The translations under genes were made by a program, and so were the position numbers. From Litorivivens sp041624475 (lineage in GTDB: Bacteria; Pseudomonadota; Gammaproteobacteria; Pseudomonadales; Spongiibacteraceae): a stretch of DNA of 64,000 nt. Where the stretch lies: NCBI RefSeq assembly GCF_041624475.1, contig NZ_JBFJUX010000009.1, positions 1 through 64,000 of the forward strand. Direction: 5' to 3'. A model generated the notes under the pieces. The model saw nothing but the letters and a program-made list of their open reading frames with translations, had not been told where the DNA came from and did no database searches. Every line of letters begins with the position of its first letter. Positions within the stretch are counted from its first letter, which is position 1. Below, piece after piece: positions 32,849 to 41,070 of this stretch.

Positions 32849-34727
32849 AGAAGATGCGGTGGCGGCCGTCGTCTATCTTGTCGAGGGTTACCTGCACGTC
32901 CTGATCCAGCTGGAACAACTGCTTGTCGTTGTACAGGCGCAGGCTGACTGGATCAAAACTCAGTTTGCCCTCAATGCTGCGTACATCGACAAAGCCTTCA
33001 ATACCGGTTTCATCGAGGCGCACGGTGAAGCCACCGCCTGCCACTTGCACAATGCGGGCGGCAAAGTTCTCGCCTGAGCGAGCGCTCAGGTACTGGCATT
33101 TCAGCATCTGCTCAACCTGATGCACCGCCTGCCGATTGCGCTGCAGCAGTTCCTGTTGCTGTTCGGTCCAGTTGCTGTCAATGGCGGGCAGGGTTTGGCC
33201 GGAAAGCTTGGCGTGGAGGCAGCGTTGCACCATGAAATCCATGCTCTTGCGCAGCGGCGAAGTGCAGTTGGTGTAGCAGGAAAAGCCCAGCCCGTGGTGG
33301 GGTTTGGCCTCAACGCTCCATTCCCCGCGCTCCAGCATGCGGCTGATGATGCTGCGCAGCGGCCGGTCGCTCTGGGTTTGCGCGAGTTGCTGCTGCAGTT
33401 CGATAAAGGCTTTCAGTTCGGTGAAGGGCAGATCTTTCAACTCCGGTGCAAATTCCGCGAGCAGGGTTTTGATATTTTCGACGCGGTCTTCGCGCACCCC
33501 TCGATGGGTCATGAACAGGGCCGGCTGCTCGCGCAGGAATTCGGCGGCGCAGCGATTGGTGACCAGCATGCACTCTTCTACCAGGCGGTGTGCGTCGTTG
33601 CGCTCTACCTTGCGGATCAGTTCGATCTTGCCCGAGTCATTGAGAATCAGCCGGTAGTCCGGGCGGTCATCCATCACCAGGTGTTTTTCCCGGCGGCGGC
33701 TGAGCAGGGTGTCGAGCACCTGTTTTAAGGGGTTGAGCGCGGCGTGCTCAAGTTGCTGGTCCCCGCGCAGGTGAGCCGCCACTTCAGCATAATTCAGTTT
33801 GGCGGCGGAGCGCACCGTGGCTGTGAGGAACTCAAAACGGCTGATTTCACCCTGGGAGTCGGTTTCGATATCGCAGACCATGGCCGGACGGGTTTCGCCG
33901 GCCAGCAGGGAGCAGTGCTCCTGACTGATGCTTTCCGGCAGCATCGGGATCACTTTGCCCGGCATGTAGACCGAGCTATTGCGCGCCAGAGCGGCTCGCT
34001 CCAGCGGGCTGTCGGGGGCAATCAGGGCGCTGGGGTCGGCAATGGCCACCATCAGGCGCCAGCCGTTGTTGGTACACTCGGCGTAGAGAGCGTCATCGAG
34101 ATCGCGGGATTCCGGCGAATCAATGGTGACAAACGGAATGTGGGTCAGATCTTTGCGCTCGGCGGCGTATTGATCCTCCACCAAGCCTTCCAGGTCACCC
34201 TCCTGCCACTCGCTGGGCAGGCCAAACTTGCGTACGGTCAGTGCGGCTTCAATGCCGGGTGAATCGGCGCTGCCAATGGTGTCGAGAATATCCACCAGTG
34301 ACTTGCCATCGCGAATGGGGTGGCGTTTGACGCGACACTGAATATAGTCGCCGGGTTGAGCTTTTTTGCGCTCAGAGGGCGGAATAAACAGCAGACGGTT
34401 GAAGTAGAGAATATCCGGCTCGACAAAGTGGGCCTTGCCGCGCACCACGTAGCGGCCGATAAAGGTATCGAGCGGGCTTTCCAGCAGTTTTTCGATCTCG
34501 CCGGCCTGTTTGCCGTCTTTTTGCTCAATAATGGCAATGCGGACCCGGTCACCGGGAAACACTTTCTGCATTTCCGGCGGCGGCAGAAAAATATCGCGCT
34601 TGTCTTCCAGCCGCACAAAGCCGAACCGGCCCTGGCTGCCCCGGACTACACCTTCTACACGCTCTACCGAATCGTGAATTTCCTTCTTGAGTTGTTTGAG
34701 TTGCTGCAGGGAATCCAGATTGAGCAT
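32835..34727 (-). CDS. rnb: Exoribonuclease II (RNase II/RNB family)
   Basis: 630 residues. N-terminal cold-shock-like domains (GSQGRFGFVRLEDKRDIFLP), RNB catalytic domain with the conserved acidic cluster DSPESRDLDDALY, YTNCTSPLRKSMD near the end of the RNB domain, and a C-terminal S1 domain (RIVQVAGGGFTVRLDETGIEGFV). The length fits RNase II (about 640) and not RNase R (about 800). It degrades RNA 3' to 5' processively. It is a separate leftward unit downstream of an SDR gene, with a hairpin between them. Confidence 0.85.
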   Translation of the reverse strand: MLNLDSLQQLKQLKKEIHDSVERVEGVVRGSQGRFGFVRLEDKRDIFLPPPEMQKVFPGDRVRIAIIEQKDGKQAGEIEKLLESPLDTFIGRYVVRGKAHFVEPDILYFNRLLFIPPSERKKAQPGDYIQCRVKRHPIRDGKSLVDILDTIGSADSPGIEAALTVRKFGLPSEWQEGDLEGLVEDQYAAERKDLTHIPFVTIDSPESRDLDDALYAECTNNGWRLMVAIADPSALIAPDSPLERAALARNSSVYMPGKVIPMLPESISQEHCSLLAGETRPAMVCDIETDSQGEISRFEFLTATVRSAAKLNYAEVAAHLRGDQQLEHAALNPLKQVLDTLLSRRREKHLVMDDRPDYRLILNDSGKIELIRKVERNDAHRLVEECMLVTNRCAAEFLREQPALFMTHRGVREDRVENIKTLLAEFAPELKDLPFTELKAFIELQQQLAQTQSDRPLRSIISRMLERGEWSVEAKPHHGLGFSCYTNCTSPLRKSMDFMVQRCLHAKLSGQTLPAIDSNWTEQQQELLQRNRQAVHQVEQMLKCQYLSARSGENFAARIVQVAGGGFTVRLDETGIEGFVDVRSIEGKLSFDPVSLRLYNDKQLFQLDQDVQVTLDKIDDGRHRIFFKLV

Positions 34728-34791
34728 GTGATACCAAAAAAAGCCATTGCGAAAGGACGGATAGACTAGCGGATATAGCGGGGGAAGTCAG

Positions 34792-34820
34792 GTGGAATTT
34801 GGCGTAATGCCAAATCCCAC
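34792..34820 (-). terminator. Hairpin between SDR and RNase II genes
   Basis: A 12-bp inverted repeat with one A-C mismatch and a 5-nt loop lies just after the SDR stop (34829). It has no T tract, so it may be a terminator or an attenuating structure for the downstream rnb gene. Confidence 0.45.
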
Positions 34821-34828
34821 CGGGGCTG

Positions 34829-35599
34829 TCAGAAGCCTTCGACCTTGTGGATCTGCTTCCAGATCAGGCCGGGCGCAAAGCGGCGCATCAAATAACCGAT
34901 GCGGGAGTCGCGATTGGGGAAGACCCAGAATTTGCCTTTTTCCAGGTGGCTTTCGATGGCGTCCAGCACCTCCTGCGGGTCGAGCAGGGTGCCTTGATCC
35001 AGCATTTTCGGCCAGGCCGTGGCTTTGCCCTGTTTCAGCAGCGGGGTGTTGGTGGTGGGCGGGCACACGCAGGCAAAGCGCACACCGCTGTTCATGTTCT
35101 CGTGGTAGAGAATTTCGGTGAACATGGCCACAGCCGCCTTGGTGGCTGAATAGCCGCCGGTGAGTAGGGTCGGCAGGAGTCCGGCCATGGAAGCAAAGCT
35201 GATAAAGTCGCCGCGACCGCGCGCCACCATGCCCGGCAGCACCGCCTGGGTGATGTGGATCAAGCCGTTGTAGTTGATTTCCATCATCTTTTTCATCACA
35301 TTGGCATCGTGCTCCAGCAGTTTGCCGAAGGGCATGATAGCCGCGCAGTTGTAGAGCCGATCGATGGGGCCAAGCTTTTCTTCTACCGCCTTAACCGCTT
35401 GATGGACCGAATCGGCGTCGGTGATATCCACCACCCAGTGATGAATGGTGTCGTGGCCGGTGGCTGTTTCAGCCAGTCCTTCGGGGTTAACGTCAAAAAT
35501 CGCCACCTCTTTGCCGGCGGCCGCCAGATTGCGGGCTGCCAGACGTCCCATGCCGCTGCCGCCGCCGGTGATCAGTACTACCTTGCCTTCAAAAGCCAT
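34829..35599 (-). CDS. Short-chain dehydrogenase/reductase
   Basis: 256 residues. Cofactor loop TGGGSGMGRLAA, catalytic Ser in SFASMAGL and the YSATK pair. The usual NNAG is replaced by YNCAAIM, a variant of the structural motif. The C-terminal extension with VFPNRDSRIGYLMRRFAPGL resembles that of the SDR at 51992-52777 (FPNRFTLFASILWRIAPGF), so the two are likely paralogues of a lipid-linked SDR group. It is leftward, with AGGGAA before the ATG. Confidence 0.83.
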   Translation of the reverse strand: MAFEGKVVLITGGGSGMGRLAARNLAAAGKEVAIFDVNPEGLAETATGHDTIHHWVVDITDADSVHQAVKAVEEKLGPIDRLYNCAAIMPFGKLLEHDANVMKKMMEINYNGLIHITQAVLPGMVARGRGDFISFASMAGLLPTLLTGGYSATKAAVAMFTEILYHENMNSGVRFACVCPPTTNTPLLKQGKATAWPKMLDQGTLLDPQEVLDAIESHLEKGKFWVFPNRDSRIGYLMRRFAPGLIWKQIHKVEGF

Positions 35600-35996
35600 G
35601 ATGAGTTCCCTTACAGTCAGTGTTTTGATTTTGTTGTGTTTATAGTGAGGTCACCGCGGCGCCGGTGGAGCCGGTTACCTTTTACTGCAAGCGGTAAATT
35701 CTAGAGGGGCTTATTCTTGTGGCACAAGAACATTTGAAGCCTTGACGGGGAACATTTCGCTTCCTCTGCAAAAATATCCGCGTTTCGATACAAGAACATT
35801 TGACAGGGAGCGCCCCGGATTTTAATAATCGGGGTGTGGCAGAAATGGATATGACATTTGCTAGCGGTTGATTCGCCATACATTCCAATGGGCCAACAGG
35901 TCCGCCCCTCCTATCAGTTTGCCCCTGTATCTCCTCCGTTCGCGCCTGTTAAAGCGCGTGTTTTCACGGCCCACGGGCCCACCCTGAGAGCGTCTT
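35600..35996. other. Intergenic region with phased GAACATTT repeats
   Basis: 397 bp between the divergent SDR and phoH genes; no gene is seen. GAACATTT occurs at 35728, 35750 and 35794, spaced 22 and 44 bp, so on the same face of the helix. The first and last copies extend to ACAAGAACATTTGA. A small hairpin (CCCCGGATT paired with AATCGGGG, one bulge) lies at 35813-35834. Confidence 0.5.
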
Positions 35997-37382
35997 ATGG
36001 AAAAACTGTTTGTGTTGGATACCAACGTACTGCTCCACGACCCGATGGCGCTGAATGCCTTTCACGAGCATCGGGTGATTATCCCCATGACCGTGCTCGA
36101 AGAGCTGGACGCTATCAAGGATCGGCGTGACAAAGACGTCAGCCGCGAAGCGCGGATTGCGATTCAGGCCATCGACAAGATTCTGTTCAATGCATCACCT
36201 TCGGCCATTCAGGAAGGGGTGGAAATACCCTCCAGCCGACCGGACGGCAACAACGGTACCCTGGCGATTTTCGCCGACCAGCTGATAAGTCACGACAGCG
36301 ATGCCCCCTATCTGGATGGCTCGGTGCACCAGACCAATGACAATCGCATTATCAACGTTGCCATGCACCTGCAGGCCACCCACCCCAAGTCCTATGTCTG
36401 CCTTGTGACCAAAGACATCAATATGCGGCTCAAGGCCAAGGGTTCCGGTCTGGCCAATGTGGAAGACTACCGGCGCGACCGGGTGCTCGACGATATCGAA
36501 TATATGGCCAAGGGCTACGAGCATATCGAGGGAGACTTCTGGCAGCGCATCGAGAGTGTGGAAACCCGTCGCGACGGCTCGCTGACCCTGCACAGTATTG
36601 ACCGGGCCCATGTGCCGCACGCCCACGTTAACCAGTTCCTGCTGGACGATAAGGATTTTGTCGGCCACGTGCGCCGGGTCGAGGGAGAGACCATTGAGCT
36701 GGTCGACCTGAGTCGCGACCAGTTGATGCATCAGCGCATTTGGGGGTTGAAGCCGCGTAACATGGAACAGGCCATGGCCTTCTACCTGATTCAGCAACCC
36801 CATATCGACATGACCGTGCTGACGGGGCCTGCCGGTTCCGGTAAAACCCTGATTGCGCTGGCCTACGGACTGCACGCCATTCTCGAAGAACGCCGCTACG
36901 ACAAGCTGATAGTGGCGCGTTCAACGCCGCCGATGGCCGAAGACATCGGCTTTTTGCCGGGTACTGAAGAAGAAAAAATGGCCCCCTGGCTGGCGGCCTT
37001 TGATGATAACCTGGAAGTGCTGCACGGCAATGATGAGTCGCCGTTCAGCAGTATTGAGTACGTCAAAGACAAGGCGAATATCCAGTTCAAATCGCTGAAC
37101 TTTATGCGGGGCCGTTCCTTTAACAATGCCTATATTGTCATTGACGAGGCTCAGGGCCTGACCCAGTTCCAGTTAAAATCGATCATCACGCGGGTGGGGG
37201 GAAACTCGAAAATTGTGGTGTTGGGCAATCTGGCCCAGATCGACAACAAGTATATCTCGCCGCTTACTTCGGGCCTCACTTACCTCGTCGAAAAGAGCAA
37301 ACACTTTGCCCATGCCGGTATTATGCACGTAAACGGTATCGAGCGGTCGCGTCTGGCGGCCTTCGCGGAGGAAAATCTGTAG
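35997..37382 (+). CDS. PhoH family protein with N-terminal PIN domain
   Basis: 461 residues. PIN-like nuclease domain at about 4-150 (FVLDTNVLLHDP, LEELDAIKDRRDKDV, VTKDINMRLKA with its acidic residues). A PhoH ATPase domain follows (about 250-461) with Walker A (TGPAGSGKTL) and Walker B (AYIVIDEAQGLT). This PhoH2 arrangement is linked in other bacteria to RNA unwinding and cleavage and to phosphate starvation. It is the first rightward gene after the region with phased repeats; the nitrilase fusion gene follows after 68 bp. Confidence 0.9.
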   Translation: MEKLFVLDTNVLLHDPMALNAFHEHRVIIPMTVLEELDAIKDRRDKDVSREARIAIQAIDKILFNASPSAIQEGVEIPSSRPDGNNGTLAIFADQLISHDSDAPYLDGSVHQTNDNRIINVAMHLQATHPKSYVCLVTKDINMRLKAKGSGLANVEDYRRDRVLDDIEYMAKGYEHIEGDFWQRIESVETRRDGSLTLHSIDRAHVPHAHVNQFLLDDKDFVGHVRRVEGETIELVDLSRDQLMHQRIWGLKPRNMEQAMAFYLIQQPHIDMTVLTGPAGSGKTLIALAYGLHAILEERRYDKLIVARSTPPMAEDIGFLPGTEEEKMAPWLAAFDDNLEVLHGNDESPFSSIEYVKDKANIQFKSLNFMRGRSFNNAYIVIDEAQGLTQFQLKSIITRVGGNSKIVVLGNLAQIDNKYISPLTSGLTYLVEKSKHFAHAGIMHVNGIERSRLAAFAEENL

Positions 37383-37450
37383 CCTGTATTCAAGGCGATT
37401 TTTAGCGGGCATCATCCGGTGCCCCTTATTCTATTTTTGGAGTCAACATC

Positions 37451-39001
37451 GTGAGCAGCGAAACACCGCAGCTTGAAATCTGTAATCTGTCGATGGATCA
37501 CTACCCGCAGATCAAAGATCTGATGGATCGGGTCTACCACGATATTGGTGGTGCCTGGGAAAAGTCCACTATCGAGAAACTGACTAAGGACTTTCCGGAA
37601 GGGCAGATCGGCATTGTCGATGGCGGCAAGCTGGTCGGTATGGCCCTGACGGTACAGGTAGACTACGAGCAGTTCAGCAACCCGCATACCTATGACGACC
37701 TGATCGGTCATCGCAATCAGATCCTGAACAACGCCAAAGGCGATGCCATGTACGGGCTGGATGTACTGATCGACCCGGACTATCGTGGCTTTCGTCTTGG
37801 CAGGCGACTTTACGATGCGCGCAAGGAGCTGTGCCGCCAGTACAATCTGCGCGCCATACTCGCCGGTGGGAGGATACCCAATTACCACAAATATCAGGAT
37901 GAGATGTCTCCGGCGGAGTACATCGAAAAAGTCGATCACAAGCAGATTTACGATCCCATCCTGACCTTTCAGTTATCCAACGATTTTCAGGTAACCCGGT
38001 TGTTGCACAAGTACCTGCCCGAAGACGAGCAGTCCATGGGCTATGCCACCTTGCTGGAGTGGAGCAATATTTTCTTTGCGCCGGAAGAGGCGGTGTTGCA
38101 TACGCCGCGCACCACTGTGCGAGTGGGAGCTGTGCAATGGCAGATGCGAAGTGTCGGCTCCGCCGAAGAACTGCTGTCGCAGGTGGAGTACTTTGTCGAT
38201 ACCGTGTCGGACTACCAGAGCGACTTCATTCTGTTCCCGGAGTTTTTCAACGCACCCTTGATGGGCTTGGCCGATGATGACCGTCAGGTGGAAGCGATCC
38301 GCTATCTCGCCAAGTTTACCGAGCTGTTTCGCGACAAGATGTCCCATATGGCGGTGTCCTATAACACCAATATTATTACCGGCTCGATGCCGCTATTGGA
38401 AAACGACAGGATTTACAACGTCTCTTACTTGTGTCGTCGCGACGGCACGATCGGCGAGCAGCGCAAACTGCATATGACGCCCCATGAGCGCTGGGACTGG
38501 GTGATGGTCGGTGGCGATAAACTGAAAGTGTTTGACACCGACGCCGGTCGTGTTGCCATTCTTATCTGCTACGACTGTGAGTTTCCGGAGCTTGGCCGGC
38601 TACTGGCCGAACAGGACGTAGAAATATTGTTTGTGCCGTTCTGGACTGATACCAAAAACGGTTATCTCAGAGTGCGCCACTGCGCCCAGGCCCGCGCCAT
38701 TGAAAATGAGTGTTACGTGGTTATCGCCGGCAGCGTAGGCAACCTGCCGCAGGTGGACAGCCTCGACGTGCAATACGCTCAGTCGGCGGTTCTCACGCCG
38801 TCAGACTTTGCCTTCCCCCACGATGCGGTCTTGAACGAAGCCACCCCGAATACCGAGATGCTGCTGTTCTCAGACCTCGACCTGGACAAACTCAAAGTAC
38901 TGCACAACGAGGGTACGGTTATGAACCTGAAAGATCGCCGGCTTGACCTGTATCAGGTGCATATGCCGGGCGCGGAGGTGGAAGTGGATACGCCGCGTTA
39001 G
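37451..39001 (+). CDS. GNAT acetyltransferase-nitrilase fusion protein
   Basis: 516 residues from a GTG (TTGGAG upstream). Residues 1-210 are a GNAT domain (YGLDVLIDPDYRGFRLGRRLY is the acetyl-CoA loop). Residues 220-510 are a carbon-nitrogen hydrolase domain with the catalytic triad E264 (FPEFF), K339 (RKLHMTPHE) and C373 (ICYDCEFPE). This two-domain enzyme is a recognised but uncharacterised family; it may cleave or transfer amide-linked acyl groups. It ends at an intrinsic terminator. Confidence 0.87.
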   Translation: MSSETPQLEICNLSMDHYPQIKDLMDRVYHDIGGAWEKSTIEKLTKDFPEGQIGIVDGGKLVGMALTVQVDYEQFSNPHTYDDLIGHRNQILNNAKGDAMYGLDVLIDPDYRGFRLGRRLYDARKELCRQYNLRAILAGGRIPNYHKYQDEMSPAEYIEKVDHKQIYDPILTFQLSNDFQVTRLLHKYLPEDEQSMGYATLLEWSNIFFAPEEAVLHTPRTTVRVGAVQWQMRSVGSAEELLSQVEYFVDTVSDYQSDFILFPEFFNAPLMGLADDDRQVEAIRYLAKFTELFRDKMSHMAVSYNTNIITGSMPLLENDRIYNVSYLCRRDGTIGEQRKLHMTPHERWDWVMVGGDKLKVFDTDAGRVAILICYDCEFPELGRLLAEQDVEILFVPFWTDTKNGYLRVRHCAQARAIENECYVVIAGSVGNLPQVDSLDVQYAQSAVLTPSDFAFPHDAVLNEATPNTEMLLFSDLDLDKLKVLHNEGTVMNLKDRRLDLYQVHMPGAEVEVDTPR

Positions 39002-39019
39002 CGATATAACTGAATCTTT

Positions 39020-39048
39020 GCCCCCTCACCCGTGGAGAGGGGGCTTTT
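39020..39048 (+). terminator. Intrinsic terminator of the nitrilase fusion gene
   Basis: GCCCCCTC pairs with GAGGGGGC (8 bp, 9-nt loop), followed by TTTTCT. It starts 19 bp after the stop codon. Confidence 0.8.
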
Positions 39049-39141
39049 CTATCGGGTTCAGATTGCAGAGCCAAACGCTTCGGTTTTTGGCGGGGGGTAA
39101 GCCCGTTTAAACATACCCAGTGGCGCAAATCACATAGCCGG

Positions 39142-39429
39142 CTATTTATGTGCCAAGGGTTTGTTGGTAAACAGGTAATCTTTTAACTCGCCGTCGAAGG
39201 TGGGGTCCTGTCGGCGAATCCATTCAAGAACCATGGCGGCGTGTTCTTTTTCTTCGTCGCGGTTGTGGGCAAGAATTGCTTTCAGCTCGCTGTCATTGCA
39301 CGCATCAATACGCTGGTTATACCAGTCGACTGCTTCCAGCTCCTCCATGAGCGAGGTGATAGCGCGATGCATATCGCGCGTTTCTGCTGACAGCTCATTG
39401 ATCGGTTCGTGATAGCCTTCGTTAGCCAT
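39142..39429 (-). CDS. Encapsulated ferritin-like protein (EncFtn type)
   Basis: 95 residues, clearly of the EncFtn family by comparison with the Rhodospirillum rubrum protein: HRAITSLMEELEAVDWYNQR and AILAHNRDEEKEHAAM. The iron ligands are kept: E30 and E60 with H63, and the W36-Y37 pair. EncFtn decamers oxidise Fe(II) and normally sit inside an encapsulin shell, recruited by a C-terminal targeting peptide. This protein ends right after the helical core (FTNKPLAHK) with no such peptide, and no encapsulin gene is present in the window. GAGGAG precedes the ATG. Confidence 0.85.
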   Translation of the reverse strand: MANEGYHEPINELSAETRDMHRAITSLMEELEAVDWYNQRIDACNDSELKAILAHNRDEEKEHAAMVLEWIRRQDPTFDGELKDYLFTNKPLAHK

Positions 39430-39493
39430 ACTGTCTCCTCAAAGTTAACGTGCCTTCGTTTTGCGCGTCAGTCTCGGTCTCTTTAAGAGTGCT

Positions 39494-39823
39494 TTACCAC
39501 GTGACTTCCTCGCCGTTTTCTACGACCCGCCCCGATGGGATGATTCGAGTCGCTACCAGTACTTCCTGTAAATCTAGCAGAAAGTAGCGCGCCAGGGCGC
39601 GTGCTAATCCTGTCTGCAATGCGGAACTACTCTGGTCGGACCACATTGAAGCTAAAAGTAAATCTGCCGTTATCGAATATGAACGCCCAAACTGCCGATC
39701 CGCGACAATGATATTGATCGTCATATTTTCACTGGATATTCCGGACTCCCGGGACCACAGCTCGATCAGATCGCCGGCGCCGGAATGCTTGCCAGGAGAT
39801 ACTATGCAGTTGGCTACAGGCAT
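39494..39823 (-). CDS. Possible tautomerase-superfamily protein
   Basis: 109 residues beginning MPVANCIV, which would leave an N-terminal proline after Met removal, as in 4-oxalocrotonate tautomerase and MIF-like enzymes. The pattern of a first strand, a helix (GDLIELWSRESG) and a strand (MTINIIVADRQFGRSYS) repeats loosely in the second half. It could be a member of that superfamily, but the similarity is weak and I do not identify it firmly. GAGGAAA precedes the start. It is a leftward gene upstream of the EncFtn-like gene with a 64-bp gap. Confidence 0.55.
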   Translation of the reverse strand: MPVANCIVSPGKHSGAGDLIELWSRESGISSENMTINIIVADRQFGRSYSITADLLLASMWSDQSSSALQTGLARALARYFLLDLQEVLVATRIIPSGRVVENGEEVTW

Positions 39824-39928
39824 TCGCTGTTTCCTCTGAAATGGTTTGAGCGCTCGCTCAAGTGATCCGCTATAGTTTGTGGTCCTGATGAACAGAGCAA
39901 TGTCGCATGCAGTAGTTTCGACCTACTC

Positions 39929-40192
39929 TTATGTCCGCTCAAAAGAGACAGTTTGGAAGTGTGGGTTATCCACGCAAGCTTCTAATATCGAAACCTCATC
40001 CAGAACCACCAGCGTGTGTTCGCCACCACTGTCGATCTCTATACATTCCTGCTTTTGCGCGTTGCGTGCCGTATCGATGCCAATGCCTTCGATAACCGCC
40101 CCAGTCACTAGCGTTAATTTCAGCGGGTATCGAAAGGTGCAGGCTATCTCGATGTAGTCGTGCTGCTCGCAACTGATCATTGTAGTCACCAT
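39929..40192 (-). CDS. rof: Rof/YaeO-like Rho-binding antiterminator
   Basis: 87 residues. ISCEQHDYIEIACTFRYPLKLTLVTGAVIEG parallels E. coli Rof (INCDDYDNLELACQHHLMLTLEL), and the remaining beta-strands (CIEIDSGGEHTLVVLDEVSILEA) match its Sm-like barrel. Rof binds Rho and inhibits termination, so this is probably a small global regulator. The start may be the ATG at 40192 or at 40180. It lies leftward on its own. Confidence 0.75.
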   Translation of the reverse strand: MVTTMISCEQHDYIEIACTFRYPLKLTLVTGAVIEGIGIDTARNAQKQECIEIDSGGEHTLVVLDEVSILEACVDNPHFQTVSFERT

Positions 40193-40256
40193 GCGATTGT
40201 TCAGAGCAGGATAGCCGGTGGTGAGAAAACCTTACAACCCAGGTTTGTCAGAACGC

Positions 40257-41003
40257 CTATTCATCGTTTTCGGGCTCAGGAAATGCGCCCTCAAGCAAAA
40301 ACTGATGGGCCAAGGCTATCGCTTCACTGTCGCGCATAATAAAAGGATGGCTGGCTCCGACAACGGTGAAGCCCTTCATGCCCTCGAGTTTTGTGTTTTC
40401 TATGGAGACTTTACCATCGTCTTCGCCGGGAATAAGACTGGAAAGTATGAGGTTGATAGAGCGGCTACCTGCGATAACGCCTGCGTCAAACGTTGCCGGC
40501 CCCAGCGAACGTGGCAGGTCGTCTGGCGCGGTGCCGAGCTGGTTGCCGGCCGGGCCGTTGATCATTTGAAAGACGGCCCAATCACCCAGTTTATCGACGA
40601 CTTCGCTACCCTTGTTGGGCGGCCCGAGCATGACGACTCGACCAATGACGATTGAGCTCTCAGTAGCAGCGATTTGTCGGACGATAATGCCGCCTAGCGA
40701 ATGGGTAACGAAGTTGATCGGTGTCTGGGTATTGTCAAAGCACTGTCTGAGACTTGGCTTCACGTAGTCCGAGGCCAGGCGCTCAACCCGATAATGACGG
40801 CTCGGGTAGTCGATATTGCAGACCTTGAAGCCCGCCTCTGAAAGATAGTCCTCGAGCTTTTCCATGGAGGCCGCTGATCGGGCCAGACCGTGCAGCAGAG
40901 CAACATTTGGGGAAACCGGATCGGCAGCGGCGATCGCGTTGGTGGCAAGTGCAATCAGTGCTGAGCAGATCGCCCTACTAATAATCATCGTGCAGTTTGT
41001 CAT
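40257..41003 (-). CDS. Secreted alpha/beta hydrolase (lipase-like)
   Basis: 248 residues with a signal peptide (IICSALIALATNAIAAA-type leader). Oxyanion strand VALLHGLARS, nucleophile elbow THSLGG and a late His (GASHPF) give a Ser-Asp-His hydrolase. The LHGLARSAASMEKLEDYL opening is common in secreted or periplasmic lipase-like proteins of Proteobacteria. The acceptor ester is unknown. Confidence 0.82.
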   Translation of the reverse strand: MTNCTMIISRAICSALIALATNAIAAADPVSPNVALLHGLARSAASMEKLEDYLSEAGFKVCNIDYPSRHYRVERLASDYVKPSLRQCFDNTQTPINFVTHSLGGIIVRQIAATESSIVIGRVVMLGPPNKGSEVVDKLGDWAVFQMINGPAGNQLGTAPDDLPRSLGPATFDAGVIAGSRSINLILSSLIPGEDDGKVSIENTKLEGMKGFTVVGASHPFIMRDSEAIALAHQFLLEGAFPEPENDE

Positions 41004-41070
41004 TTTGTCTGTTTCTGGCAGCCCGGTGAGCTTGCGGCCTTTTGCACGCAGGCCGCGCGACTGCCGTCAA

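Noticed and set aside
39130..39152. Palindrome CACATA...TATGTG around the end of the EncFtn gene
   Set aside because: It is partly inside the coding end, has a long loop and no T tract; it could be chance or a weak terminator.
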